A DNA stretch of 34,338 nucleotides from a virus, in IMG/VR virus record IMGVR_UViG_3300042197_002506, positions 1 through 34,338 of that record; one strand, 5' to 3'. The position numbers and the translations under genes are program-made. Each line of letters opens with the position of its first letter. Positions within the stretch are counted from its first letter, which is position 1. The notes under the pieces were generated by a model. That model worked only from the letters and a program-made list of their open reading frames with translations, had not been told where the DNA came from and did no database searches. Positions 1 to 8,366 of the stretch are shown here, one piece after another.

Positions 1-143
1 GGTCGCTCATAAAACTTGGTTAAAAGCAAATTTCGAACTGCTCCAATGATGGCTTGATCCTTTATCTTCTTTGAAACGTCTTTTGTTACGGGATGTTTAG
101 CGAAAGTAAGATCTAAATCAGAAAAAACCCTTTGCTCTGCCAT
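1..143 (-). CDS. 25: Baseplate wedge protein gp25, N-terminal part (runs off window)
   Basis: Only the first 47 codons are inside the window; the gene continues past base 1. The peptide starts MAEQRVFSDLDLTF and continues to KFYERP, which matches the start of the T4 gp25 / GPW_gp25 baseplate wedge family (FSDLDL near the N-terminus, then the 'aI..Sl.nLllT...eRpF' stretch). gp25 belongs to the wedge that joins sheath and baseplate in contractile tails. The start ATG is at 143, with a TATAAATA late promoter 26 bases upstream. It is the last visible gene of the minus-strand baseplate block. Family recognition is by eye on about 47 residues. Confidence 0.88.
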   Translation of the reverse strand, partial: MAEQRVFSDLDLTFAKHPVTKDVSKKIKDQAIIGAVRNLLLTKFYER

Positions 144-168
144 CTTTTTTCCTTATTCTTGGATAATT

Positions 169-176
169 TATTTATA
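169..176 (-). promoter_or_regulatory. T4-type late promoter (TATAAATA) for gp25
   Basis: On the minus strand the octamer TATAAATA lies 26 bases upstream of the gp25 start codon, in the 41-base gap after the 402-residue gene. This is the exact T4 late -10 element read by sigma gp55 with coactivator gp33, and gp33 is encoded in this window. No -35 element is expected for this class. Confidence 0.7.
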
Positions 177-184
177 TTATCGGT

Positions 185-1393
185 CTAACCAGGAACCAGA
201 TTAGGGTCGCCAGACAAATCTAAATTATCTGTCTCGATGCGAATCTTGGTTGGGAACCCAATTAACTTCAAGAATTTGCAAAAATCGAAAGAAATCCATT
301 GAACCAAGGCTCCAAGACCTATTGCATTAAAAAATGCAGTAACCTTACCCATCCAATCCAACAAAATCATCTTTGGACCATTAAAACTGAAATCGCGAAA
401 GGCTTGCATCATGCGGTAGATACGTTTCTCTAATGATTGGACAAAGTCAGTTATCTCTCCACCGATCATACTGAATACGTCAAACGTACCAATTATCGGT
501 AAACTGAAAGATAGGGCTTCAAATGCTTTTATGATAAACTCTTTAGCCGTCGTCAAAGCAATTTTAGTCACCTCGGCTATCTTTTTTGCCGCGTCGACTG
601 CACCTTGGTAGAGTTGTTTAGCGGCTTCAATGGTTCGATTTGCGACTTCTAGTGCTTCTTCTATGATTGCTCCTAAAATGCCTTCCATGTTTAAATCAAT
701 AAACAGAGGTAAGGCTGGAAGACCAAGTGTATCCCAAATAGTCTTAAATTTCTTTATCAACCCTGTAAAGGCACCAAACAATAATGTTAATAATCCGCCA
801 TTTAATTTGGCCATAATGTAATCAAGGATAACCTGCAACTTTAAAGTAGGTACATCAAAATCGAATAAACCACAAAATGCCTTATATGCATCTGGCAGAA
901 GTTTAAAGAAGTCGTCTATATTTTCGAGCACCTGTTCTTTAATTGACGCAAATATCTTAGCAGCGTTTCCTGAAAGCATAGCCAAAACATCAATAGATAA
1001 TCCAAGAACTGAGATCGTAAAGTTAATCGGCAATACCTTATCAATAATACTTAATAATTGATTTTGAAGAAACATGTGAAAATTTTGGATCAATGCTTGA
1101 ATTCTCTTTTCCCATTCAAACTGAGGAATATTTAAATCGCCGAATAAAGGATTTGGAATATCTGGTACAATAGCAGAGATAATTTCTATTATCTTTTCCA
1201 ATACCTCCGCGATACTTTGTGCCTGGTTATATAAAGCATCAACAACATCCTTACCAAACATTAATGCATATTTCCCAGCCAATACAATCAAATCAGCTGG
1301 CAATTGTGCTATCTTATTAAAGATGTTCGTCAAGTCAGCAATAGTTGGCAACTGAACTGCTGGACAAGGTAGTGTAAACGTTTGAGTGCTCAT
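185..1393 (-). CDS. Unrecognised baseplate-region protein, 402 aa, helical
   Basis: I do not recognise a family. The protein is rich in Ile, Leu, Ala and Phe, with long amphipathic helical stretches (for example residues 25-75 and 250-295) and repeated short proline-containing turns (PALPLF, PNPLFG, FSLPIIG). There is no signal peptide and no clear membrane span. Its start overlaps the gp5 stop by four bases (ATGA), so it is translationally coupled to gp5, and gp25 follows. This position argues for a virion or tail-assembly protein. It could be a hub or wedge accessory, or a tail-tip protein meeting the host membrane; the sequence does not decide. Confidence 0.85.
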   Translation of the reverse strand: MSTQTFTLPCPAVQLPTIADLTNIFNKIAQLPADLIVLAGKYALMFGKDVVDALYNQAQSIAEVLEKIIEIISAIVPDIPNPLFGDLNIPQFEWEKRIQALIQNFHMFLQNQLLSIIDKVLPINFTISVLGLSIDVLAMLSGNAAKIFASIKEQVLENIDDFFKLLPDAYKAFCGLFDFDVPTLKLQVILDYIMAKLNGGLLTLLFGAFTGLIKKFKTIWDTLGLPALPLFIDLNMEGILGAIIEEALEVANRTIEAAKQLYQGAVDAAKKIAEVTKIALTTAKEFIIKAFEALSFSLPIIGTFDVFSMIGGEITDFVQSLEKRIYRMMQAFRDFSFNGPKMILLDWMGKVTAFFNAIGLGALVQWISFDFCKFLKLIGFPTKIRIETDNLDLSGDPNLVPG

Positions 1394-3261
1394 GCTAGAT
1401 TTACGAAATATGGTTTAACGGATTTATGATTCATAAACGTCATATTTTTTGTAGGACCTGGTGCGCGTAATTCTTTCTTATAAGAAATATGAATCCAAGG
1501 CATACCTGTTCCGAAAGTCTTATATTCTAATAACAATTGATCGTGAGGAACATTATCACGGATCCAAAGAGCGATCTCATAATAGCCAGCCTTGGATACC
1601 CCAGGGAATTGAATATCCGCTGCTTGACCAATTTCATGCTGTGATTTACCAGCCTTACCGCCAGTTGGATAGCGATAAGCATTCGTCACGAGTGCGCTCG
1701 GATATTTTTCTTTAATTTTATCGAGGCAATTGACTGCTAATAGTTTAAGATTACATACAATCTCAGCCTTGCTTAATCCACGCTGTTCACGTAATGGATC
1801 ACCGCAAGGTGTCTTGCCAGTCAATTGACCCAAATTGAAACTCTTTGATAGTTGTAGATTATCTGGGAAGCTGGTTAGTTGATCAACTCCCTCACAATCT
1901 GTAGTTCCCTTCAAGTCTGGCGGAGGCGTTTCGTCCTTATCACCTTCAGTTGCATTGTTACCCTCATCAACTTGTTCTTGAGTATACACACCGCTATCAA
2001 TCTGCTCTTGAATATAATCTTCTAACCCTTCTTCACCAGCATCTAAGAAATACGATGCGCGATCAGCTGGTGTCTGCTCAATAAACGGATCAGCTGTAGT
2101 TGGATTTCCTCTGTCTGGTGGTGTAAGTCCTGTTTCTAGAGGTTGATCTGGAATATCAGAGGTTCCCTTGTTTATATTTACTATTGTCGAATCAACATCA
2201 AACGTACTGCCTGATTGAATACTAGTTTTATCACCAGAACCAATTAATAATTTTTCTCCAGCGGTTAAATTGAATTGTTCGCCTGAACCGATAGCGATAT
2301 TTTCAGCTACAGTAATATCTAAATTCTTAGCATCAATTTTTAAATCACCAGCAATTGCAAAGTTACTATCGCCCGATATTAATGCATTCAAATCATTTTC
2401 AGCTTGAAGATTCACATCTCCGACAACACGAATATTTGCATCTGACTCAATGGTAATATTAACTTTGCCTACGACATATAAGTGATCATCTGATAATACA
2501 ATTTTGTAATTGTTTTTAACGATCTTTTCGACTTTAGTTCCTGATGGGAAAATTTCTTGGAATGTTCCACTTCGATGTGCAATATGAACACGTTCGGCTT
2601 TTGGCGTATCGTCTAGTTCTAATGCATGACCTGATTCAGTCTCAAAAACTTTATTGTATGGATATTTTGCGTTATAGGCTGGAAATGGTTCGTCCCATGT
2701 TTGTTGATCCGCGCCCTCAATATTCTTAATGATACTTCTTCTTCGCAATGAAACCACAGTATCATCTACGCCTTCATTTCTTGCTAGTCGGCTATTAGTA
2801 GGTTCACCGATATATTCTGGATTTCTAGGAGCCGCATCTTTTTCTTCGATCTCTACGCCAGAACCATCGAAGGCATAACTAACCGCTGCTGGTTTTCTTG
2901 GAGAATCAGATAGCAATTCAGCTGATCTTTGATCAGTAAATCCTTCGCTTGTTGGATATTGAGTTACTGGCGAACCAGGCACTATACCCATCATAATTGG
3001 ATTTTGTGCAAATTTACCGTCTAAGAAAAATCCAAAAACATAATCACCTTCTTTTGGAGTTGAAAAGGTTTGATTATTAAGTGCGTGTATTGGTTGCGCC
3101 CAAGGCAAATCTTCTGATGGGATTTCTGAAAGACTTTTATCGTGAAAACCGAAACACCGCACTTGACAACGCCCAAGACCAAGCGGATCCTGGCGATTTT
3201 CTACAACGCCAATCCACCAGATAAATCCATCTAATCCAATAAAATCTTTGCGAAATTTCAT
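1390..3261 (-). CDS. 5: gp5-like baseplate central spike with C-terminal M15 peptidase
   Basis: The N-terminal ~110 residues form the gp5/VgrG OB-fold (IWWIGVVENRQDPLGLGRCQVR, PWAQPIH, EGDYVFGFFLDG). About residues 255-365 are short repeats of the beta-helix spike type (VVGKVNIT, VVGDVNLQ, IAGDLKID). About residues 465-610 form a peptidase M15 domain: the SQHEIGQAAD stretch carries the zinc ligands (SxHxxGxAxD) and WIHISY gives the second His. T4 gp5 instead has a lysozyme domain between OB-fold and helix; no lysozyme domain is seen here. The protein should pierce the outer membrane and cut peptide crosslinks of peptidoglycan rather than glycan strands. It overlaps gp27 upstream (ATGA) and the 402-aa gene downstream. 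Confidence 0.92.
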   Translation of the reverse strand: MKFRKDFIGLDGFIWWIGVVENRQDPLGLGRCQVRCFGFHDKSLSEIPSEDLPWAQPIHALNNQTFSTPKEGDYVFGFFLDGKFAQNPIMMGIVPGSPVTQYPTSEGFTDQRSAELLSDSPRKPAAVSYAFDGSGVEIEEKDAAPRNPEYIGEPTNSRLARNEGVDDTVVSLRRRSIIKNIEGADQQTWDEPFPAYNAKYPYNKVFETESGHALELDDTPKAERVHIAHRSGTFQEIFPSGTKVEKIVKNNYKIVLSDDHLYVVGKVNITIESDANIRVVGDVNLQAENDLNALISGDSNFAIAGDLKIDAKNLDITVAENIAIGSGEQFNLTAGEKLLIGSGDKTSIQSGSTFDVDSTIVNINKGTSDIPDQPLETGLTPPDRGNPTTADPFIEQTPADRASYFLDAGEEGLEDYIQEQIDSGVYTQEQVDEGNNATEGDKDETPPPDLKGTTDCEGVDQLTSFPDNLQLSKSFNLGQLTGKTPCGDPLREQRGLSKAEIVCNLKLLAVNCLDKIKEKYPSALVTNAYRYPTGGKAGKSQHEIGQAADIQFPGVSKAGYYEIALWIRDNVPHDQLLLEYKTFGTGMPWIHISYKKELRAPGPTKNMTFMNHKSVKPYFVNLA

Positions 3262-4526
3262 AATTTTTTAGCCAACTCGTATTTTGTACTCTTAATCGCG
3301 CCAGAGACAGAAGTCTTATTCGAATCTTTACATAGTTCTAGATAATTAATATAAACACTATCAATTATTCTATGACGAACCCCAGTAATTAAGTATTTGC
3401 CTGACTTCAACCCATCTTCCTCAGTTTTCGTTGGCGCATCAATTGGTTGAATAAATGGGAAATCAATTTCAATCGTAGATCCAGTTTTTAATTCTGGATC
3501 ACCAGGAATTTGAATATTCATTTGCATATTATTTAATAACGCAAATTGAGATGCGCGTTGTAATAACCAGTCATCAACCAACGCACCTTGGAACGTCGGG
3601 AAGTATCTTAGATAAGTTGATCCATCAGTCAAGGTTTCATTAAATCTATTTCTAGCATCATTGTAAGGAATAAACTTATTCAACTGATCAAAATTACCTT
3701 TGACTGAATCATAACGCAGCGTAGCATGTTCTTGACCTGTCAAATTCATAGCCAACATCTTTGATGAATAACCGCCAGTAGAAATAGTTTTCAAAATGTC
3801 ATAAATTTGTGGCATTTCTAATCTATCTGCTACAAACGTATTGTCTATTGAAGTATCTTTATCAGTCAATACATTTTTAGGATTTATTTGTAGTTTCTTT
3901 AATGGTTTGCTATCATACATACCTGCTAATGATTTGCAAACAAATCCACCTAGATTTTCATAAAAAAGAAATGCTGCTGACAGTTTTTTGTTCAACGCAA
4001 ATGAGGTGATCCAATTAATTGCTTCAAATGGTTTTAAATTTGGCACAATTAAATTTTGTTGAATAACCGTTTCTTCAATATCTAAAATCTTTTTCGTATC
4101 AACTCGTAATTGATTTTCTAAAATGTCTTTAATAATTTCGTGATTCTTCACGTTCTTATATGATTTAGAAATACGTTTTTGTTGATTAATAACAAATTCT
4201 TCTGAACAAAAATGAATCAAATACTCAAAAGAGTTTAAATTTCTAAATTTAACATTCGATATTTTGTATATTCTAAAATACTTTTCGATTGGCGGTAAAT
4301 CAGATTTTTGGAAACGAACCATTAGATACTCGTTCCCATGTAAATCATAATCGGTCAATATGTTGTTACCATCCCAAATATAAAGGTCACCCGATAAAAC
4401 GGTATTGAAAATACTTTCATAAAGATTAAAATCCTGCACCATAAATTTTATGTTGGTTGCAGAACCAGTTGAACTTATAAGTTCAACTGCTGTAATGTCA
4501 TAATTAAATGTATCACCAGCCGCCAT
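3258..4526 (-). CDS. 27: gp27-like baseplate hub protein
   Basis: At 422 residues this is close to T4 gp27 (about 390). It opens with a tail-tube-like domain (residues 10-110, including GDLYIWDGNNIL and the NEYLMVRFQ strand). A hub core follows, with FEAINWITSFALN (about residues 164-176) and LQRASQFALLNNMQMNIQIPGD (about 324-345), typical of gp27/gpD-type hub proteins that carry the spike. Its neighbours agree: it lies directly upstream of gp5 with a four-base overlap and directly after gp53. gp27 makes the trimeric adaptor between the tube and the gp5 spike. Identification is from motif and position. Confidence 0.85.
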   Translation of the reverse strand: MAAGDTFNYDITAVELISSTGSATNIKFMVQDFNLYESIFNTVLSGDLYIWDGNNILTDYDLHGNEYLMVRFQKSDLPPIEKYFRIYKISNVKFRNLNSFEYLIHFCSEEFVINQQKRISKSYKNVKNHEIIKDILENQLRVDTKKILDIEETVIQQNLIVPNLKPFEAINWITSFALNKKLSAAFLFYENLGGFVCKSLAGMYDSKPLKKLQINPKNVLTDKDTSIDNTFVADRLEMPQIYDILKTISTGGYSSKMLAMNLTGQEHATLRYDSVKGNFDQLNKFIPYNDARNRFNETLTDGSTYLRYFPTFQGALVDDWLLQRASQFALLNNMQMNIQIPGDPELKTGSTIEIDFPFIQPIDAPTKTEEDGLKSGKYLITGVRHRIIDSVYINYLELCKDSNKTSVSGAIKSTKYELAKKL

Positions 4527-4527
4527 A

Positions 4528-5412
4528 TTATATGTTTCTCATTAATCGTTTAAATTGTTGTTCTATTGTTTGAACATATTCAGGTTTTGGTAATTTGATT
4601 TTACGACGGGCTTCATTAGCATCAACTTCAAAATCATAATAACTCTTTGGACCAACAAACGTATCAATGTAAAGAATAGTGCCATCGACTAATTGCGTTG
4701 CAGTATTTGATGCACCCAGAGGTCTGCCTGCAACAGTACTGTTTTGATAATTGAAATCCAGGGTTGATACATTGTAATGAATTGTATTTTTAGTTTTGTC
4801 AAAACTATTATATCTTGTTTCTGTTACTGTATAGTAACTTGTTGTATTGATCGCCCAGTTATATCCATCATCATTCATTGTCATAGAAACAATATTATGA
4901 CTTTCGTTTGAAGTGACTCCCGTAATACTTTCACTATTTGCAATAGTTTGTGATGGAAACTTGATTTGTAATACTTTAGTTCCACTGTTGAATGCGGCAA
5001 CCTGTGCAGTCATAGATGCATCGTCTAAAGAATCACCTTGATATACAGTTTCATTTAAAATGTAATTTGACACATAAAGATCTGTATTCGCTAATTGTAG
5101 ATTTACTGAGGAATACTTCTTTATAATGTAATCGTTAAATTGTTGTTGTCCCATAACCCAATCATATTGTGGATCAACAATACCGTTGGCTAATAAAACA
5201 ATCCAATGTTTTTCTGGGTCTTTATACAATTTACTAGCAATATCTTCTGGACGTTCTCCATCCTTCACATCATAGTTGTAGTAGATATCTGAATTTAAAA
5301 GAACTTCTCTCAGAAAACGAACGTTCGAGAAAATATTTGTTACGGTTTTAAAATTCTTTATCCCTAAAGAAGTAGAATAAACTAATTTTGGAAACTCTTT
5401 GAAATATGGCAT
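4528..5412 (-). CDS. 53: Baseplate wedge protein gp53
   Basis: The N-terminal ~110 residues match the gp53 wedge family: a FPKLVYS start, a LysM-like segment (DIYYNYDVKDGERPEDIASK, then LYKDPEKHWIVLLAN) and DPQYDWVMGQQQFNDYI. The C-terminus (residues 250-294) has FEVDANEARRKIKLPKPEYV. The protein is about 100 residues longer than T4 gp53 because of an Asn/Thr/Ser-rich insert around residues 110-245 that I cannot assign. gp53 clamps adjacent wedges around the hub. It lies between gp48 and gp27, spaced by one or two bases. Confidence 0.88.
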   Translation of the reverse strand: MPYFKEFPKLVYSTSLGIKNFKTVTNIFSNVRFLREVLLNSDIYYNYDVKDGERPEDIASKLYKDPEKHWIVLLANGIVDPQYDWVMGQQQFNDYIIKKYSSVNLQLANTDLYVSNYILNETVYQGDSLDDASMTAQVAAFNSGTKVLQIKFPSQTIANSESITGVTSNESHNIVSMTMNDDGYNWAINTTSYYTVTETRYNSFDKTKNTIHYNVSTLDFNYQNSTVAGRPLGASNTATQLVDGTILYIDTFVGPKSYYDFEVDANEARRKIKLPKPEYVQTIEQQFKRLMRNI

Positions 5413-5414
5413 GT

Positions 5415-6512
5415 TTAGAATCCGCTATCAATGTCTTCTTTAGTAAGAACGATCGTTTCAGTGAAGGTAATTTGCATCGTAATTTCAACTGGTGTACCAT
5501 CAACGAAAGTTGAGTATTGACCAGCCGCAGCGTAGTTGACGTCAATATTTTCTAAAACACATTGAGCAATTCTTGGCAAATGCGTATTCTTTTCCGCACC
5601 AATATAAAACTCAATATCAAATTCAGATGGTGGTATGAAATAACGAGAAGCATTAGCCGCTGCGCCATATTCTGGTGAAGCATGAAAGCGAAGTGTCTTA
5701 ATAATAGATTCAACGGCTTCAGCTTCTTTTTGACTTCTAGGAGTAAATTTGAATGAGTAGATAAACTGTCTGTTCTTAGAACCCTTATAAAGAATTTCCA
5801 GTTGAGGGTTCATCGCATAACCTTCTCCAAACAAGGCTATGTCTTTAATACCATTTCCAAACATTCCGCTGGCTTCTGCTGCAGCGCCGCCAGTTTCACC
5901 AGCAGTAAATCCACCGCCACCAGGAACAACCGCACCAGCAACACCAACTGAGCCGAGGGCTTCCGTGACCGAAACTGGATCAAAATCGTGGCGATCAGTA
6001 AAAATTAAAGTTTCTGGCATATACAAACTGATATATGCAACAGGTTCTTTAACCGTTTTTCTCTCAAGGCTTTTACCAGAAATAGCAGCAAGACCAGTTG
6101 CTGCCGCCGCTGCTTTTCCTGCGCCGTTTACCACAGTTTCGGCAGCAGAACCACCTAATACACCAGCCGCTCCACTTACCAACTTTCCTATTCCAAGTGC
6201 AGCGCCACCTACAATTACATTATCAATTTCTTTTACTTTCGAAGCACCAGCCTTTTCATCATCAAAAGCGTTTGGTCCGAGGGTGCCTGTTTGAAATTTA
6301 GATATTCTTTGTTTATAGATATTGATACGCATCAAATGTTTGTAGATAGTATCAGTACCAAGATCTAAAGGATATCGGATATTCTGAATTGTGTTGGATG
6401 GATTTTCTAAATCGCGAAGTCGACCCTCTTGATCATCCATAGTACTGCCAGTTGTGACCGATGTACCAGGATTTCTTATCTCGAGAATTTGTTGTTGCTC
6501 AACTGTGGGCAT
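5415..6512 (-). CDS. 48: gp48-like baseplate/tail-tube cap protein
   Basis: At 365 residues it is almost the length of T4 gp48 (364). The IRYPLDLGTDTIYKHLMRINI stretch near residues 44-64 and the C-terminal half (LEILYKGSKNRQFIYSFKFT, SQKEAEAVESIIKTLRFHA, FIPPSEFDIEFYIG) are the tail-cap signature. The middle (about residues 100-215) is Ala/Gly-rich and probably a flexible or hydrophobic insert. gp48 sits on the hub and starts tail-tube growth together with gp54. This is the first gene of the minus-strand baseplate operon, diverging from gp4 across only 24 bases, so its promoter must lie inside gp4 or further away. Confidence 0.85.
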   Translation of the reverse strand: MPTVEQQQILEIRNPGTSVTTGSTMDDQEGRLRDLENPSNTIQNIRYPLDLGTDTIYKHLMRINIYKQRISKFQTGTLGPNAFDDEKAGASKVKEIDNVIVGGAALGIGKLVSGAAGVLGGSAAETVVNGAGKAAAAATGLAAISGKSLERKTVKEPVAYISLYMPETLIFTDRHDFDPVSVTEALGSVGVAGAVVPGGGGFTAGETGGAAAEASGMFGNGIKDIALFGEGYAMNPQLEILYKGSKNRQFIYSFKFTPRSQKEAEAVESIIKTLRFHASPEYGAAANASRYFIPPSEFDIEFYIGAEKNTHLPRIAQCVLENIDVNYAAAGQYSTFVDGTPVEITMQITFTETIVLTKEDIDSGF

Positions 6513-6536
6513 CTAAAAGGTTCCTAAATAAACGTT

Positions 6537-6983
6537 ATGAGAAAATCCTACAAGGGTAAATTCAGCCCAAAAAATGTCAATAAATATTTAGGTGATCCTA
6601 CGAACATAGTTTGGCGTTCGCTCTGGGAGCGTAGCGTTATGGTCCACCTAGATCTGAATACAAATGTAATAGGTTGGTCAAATGAGGAGATCGTCATACC
6701 TTATTTATCACCTGTGGATAACAGATGGCATCGATATTTTCCAGACTTTTTTGTTAGAGTAAAAAACAAAAACAATCAAATCGAGGCTATGGTAATAGAG
6801 GTCAAGCCGAAAGATCAAACCAAACCACCAGAAACACCTAAACGAATCACACCTCGGTATATTAATGAAGTCAAAACTTGGGGTGTAAACGAATCTAAAT
6901 GGAAGGCAGCGGAACAATATTGCCTAGATCGTAATTGGAAGTTCTTGGTCGTTACTGAGGATAACTTGTTTCCGAAGAAATAA
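6537..6983 (+). CDS. 4: Head completion nuclease gp4
   Basis: At 148 residues (T4 gp4 is about 150) it has the family pattern throughout: the Lys-rich start KGKFSPKNVNKYLGDPTNI, the core SLWERSVMVHLDLN, SNEEIVIPYLSPVDNRWHRYFPDF, the nuclease-like IEVKPK, and a C-terminal FLVVTEDNLF. The fold is that of TnsA/very-short-patch-type endonucleases; E of WER, D of PDF and the E-x-K of IEVKPK would be the acidic/Lys active-site set. gp4 acts at the head vertex after packaging, before tail joining. It overlaps the next gene by one base. Confidence 0.93.
   Translation: MRKSYKGKFSPKNVNKYLGDPTNIVWRSLWERSVMVHLDLNTNVIGWSNEEIVIPYLSPVDNRWHRYFPDFFVRVKNKNNQIEAMVIEVKPKDQTKPPETPKRITPRYINEVKTWGVNESKWKAAEQYCLDRNWKFLVVTEDNLFPKK
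6702..6709 (-). promoter_or_regulatory. Possible late promoter (GATAAATA) for gp48 operon
   Basis: Inside gp4, the minus strand carries GATAAATA, a one-base variant of the T4 late element, 190 bases upstream of the gp48 start. The gp48/gp4 intergenic gap is only 24 bases and shows no late element, so an internal promoter is needed somewhere. A single octamer in AT-rich coding sequence is weak evidence. Confidence 0.3.
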
Positions 6984-7531
6984 TGCCATCATTACTCGAC
7001 AAAATAGGTAAAGAACTCAGGGAAAAGGGTATTGAACCCCGCACCAGTGAGGTTCGTTCTTGGCTTATGGGTAAGATTTCCACATTAAAATTACCCGCAA
7101 ATCGCTCAAACGTTCTAAATGATCCTAGTCGAATAGCCGCCAAAGCCTTCGTCGGTAGAATGTATTTCTTTGGATACGACGCAAAACTAAAGGACATTCT
7201 CCCAGTTTGGGACAGATTCCCGCTAATGATACCCATGGAAATCTACTCAGATGGGTTTTTGGGCATGAATTTACACTATTTGGATCCAATGAACCGTCTA
7301 TTCTTATTGGATCGTTTGATGGATTTCTTAAATAATGATAAATACGATAATACGACCAAGTTTAATTTGTCGTATGATTTGTTATCTAAATCTCGACGTT
7401 ATGAAATATTCAGACCGTGCGTTAAACGATATTTGTTGAATCACATTACTTCGTCAATTATATACGTTGAGCCAGACCAATGGGAAACTGCATGTTTCCT
7501 ACCTGTGGCAAAGTTTGTTTATAGGAAATAA
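6983..7531 (+). CDS. Conserved T4-superfamily structural-region protein, 182 aa
   Basis: I recognise this as a type of protein found near gp4 in aquatic T4-like phages but cannot name its function with certainty. Visible blocks are a helical start (SLLDKIGKELREKG), a conserved centre VGRMYFFGYDAKLKDILPVW, FPLMIPMEIYSDGFLGMNLHYL, and a C-terminal block with YEIFRPCVKRYLLNHITSSI and EPDQWETACFLPVAKFVYRK. The compact Trp/Tyr/Pro-rich fold has no enzyme motif. The location between gp4 and a tail-tube-fold protein suggests head completion, DNA-end protection (a gp2-like role) or baseplate work. It starts on the last base of gp4, and two bases separate it from the next gene. Confidence 0.85.
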   Translation: MPSLLDKIGKELREKGIEPRTSEVRSWLMGKISTLKLPANRSNVLNDPSRIAAKAFVGRMYFFGYDAKLKDILPVWDRFPLMIPMEIYSDGFLGMNLHYLDPMNRLFLLDRLMDFLNNDKYDNTTKFNLSYDLLSKSRRYEIFRPCVKRYLLNHITSSIIYVEPDQWETACFLPVAKFVYRK

Positions 7532-7533
7532 AG

Positions 7534-8349
7534 ATGGCATCAGCTGAAGAAGAAATTGCACTTACTGGAACAAATCGTTTTAGTGTGAGTGCGTTTGTAT
7601 CAAGAATTAGTGGAAAGGGATTAGCCAGAACCAATCGCTTCCGCGTTATATTTGTTACTCCACCAATTACTGGTAACGCTGACGACTATCGTCAGATTAG
7701 TTTAAATTGCGAAGCCGCTGAATTGCCTGGCAGAGACTTAACAACTTCTGATGCCAGAATATATGGTCCAACCTTTAAGATGCCATATATGTCTAACTAC
7801 AATGATGTGTCATTTACCTTTTTGTGCGATGCCTCATTAGTTGAAAAGAGAGTATTTGATGAATGGATTGCTGCGATCAATCCACAAAACAGTTTTGATT
7901 TTGAGTATCGAGAATCATATGTTTCGAGAGTTATAATCGAACAACTTACTGATGATGAAGTTACCGCATACAGTTGCGAACTTATCGAAGCCTATCCTAT
8001 TCAAGTAAACGCAATGCCCGTAACTTGGGGCGATGATAACTTTCATCGCGTAACTGTTACCATGACATATCGCTATTGGTCTGAGACTGGTTCGCGCGAT
8101 GAACAAGAACAAGCGATAAGTTCAAGTCGAGATGCGGCTCAACAAGTAAGATCGGCTAAAGCGAATCAACAAAGATTACGCAATACTCAGGAAACAGTTC
8201 TTAGAAATAGAAATCGTGGAGTGCGTGATATTCCATTTCAAAAAGATATTCCACAACCGCAAGTTACGTTGGCGGAACCAAATCTATCTCCGCCAACCGT
8301 CGATTTAAAGAATACTATCACACCACCAAACATTAATCTTGGAGAATAA
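7534..8349 (+). CDS. Tail-tube-fold protein, probable gp54-like tube initiator
   Basis: Residues 20-190 follow the gp19/gp54-type tail-tube fold: RTNRFRVIFVTPP, AAELPGRDL, IYGPTFKMPY, NDVSFTFLCD, VFDEWIAAINP, and a strand-rich end SCELIEAYPIQVNAMPVTWG then FHRVTVTMTYRYW. The last ~75 residues are a Gln/Arg/Pro-rich tail not expected in the major tube protein. Because gp48 is encoded just across the divergent promoter region and hub proteins follow, I favour the gp54-like tube initiator; a major tube (gp19) paralogue is the alternative. The start ATG comes two bases after the previous stop. Confidence 0.75.
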   Translation: MASAEEEIALTGTNRFSVSAFVSRISGKGLARTNRFRVIFVTPPITGNADDYRQISLNCEAAELPGRDLTTSDARIYGPTFKMPYMSNYNDVSFTFLCDASLVEKRVFDEWIAAINPQNSFDFEYRESYVSRVIIEQLTDDEVTAYSCELIEAYPIQVNAMPVTWGDDNFHRVTVTMTYRYWSETGSRDEQEQAISSSRDAAQQVRSAKANQQRLRNTQETVLRNRNRGVRDIPFQKDIPQPQVTLAEPNLSPPTVDLKNTITPPNINLGE

Positions 8350-8366
8350 TTAAAGAGGATAATATT

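Noticed and set aside
5839-6294. 151-codon Pro/Ala-rich plus-strand ORF
   Set aside because: It is the antisense shadow of the Ala/Gly-rich middle of the gp48-like gene, with no start site of its own.
6513-6536. Divergent late promoters in the gp48/gp4 gap
   Set aside because: The 24-base gap holds CTAAATAA but no TATAAATA-type octamer at a usable distance from either start.
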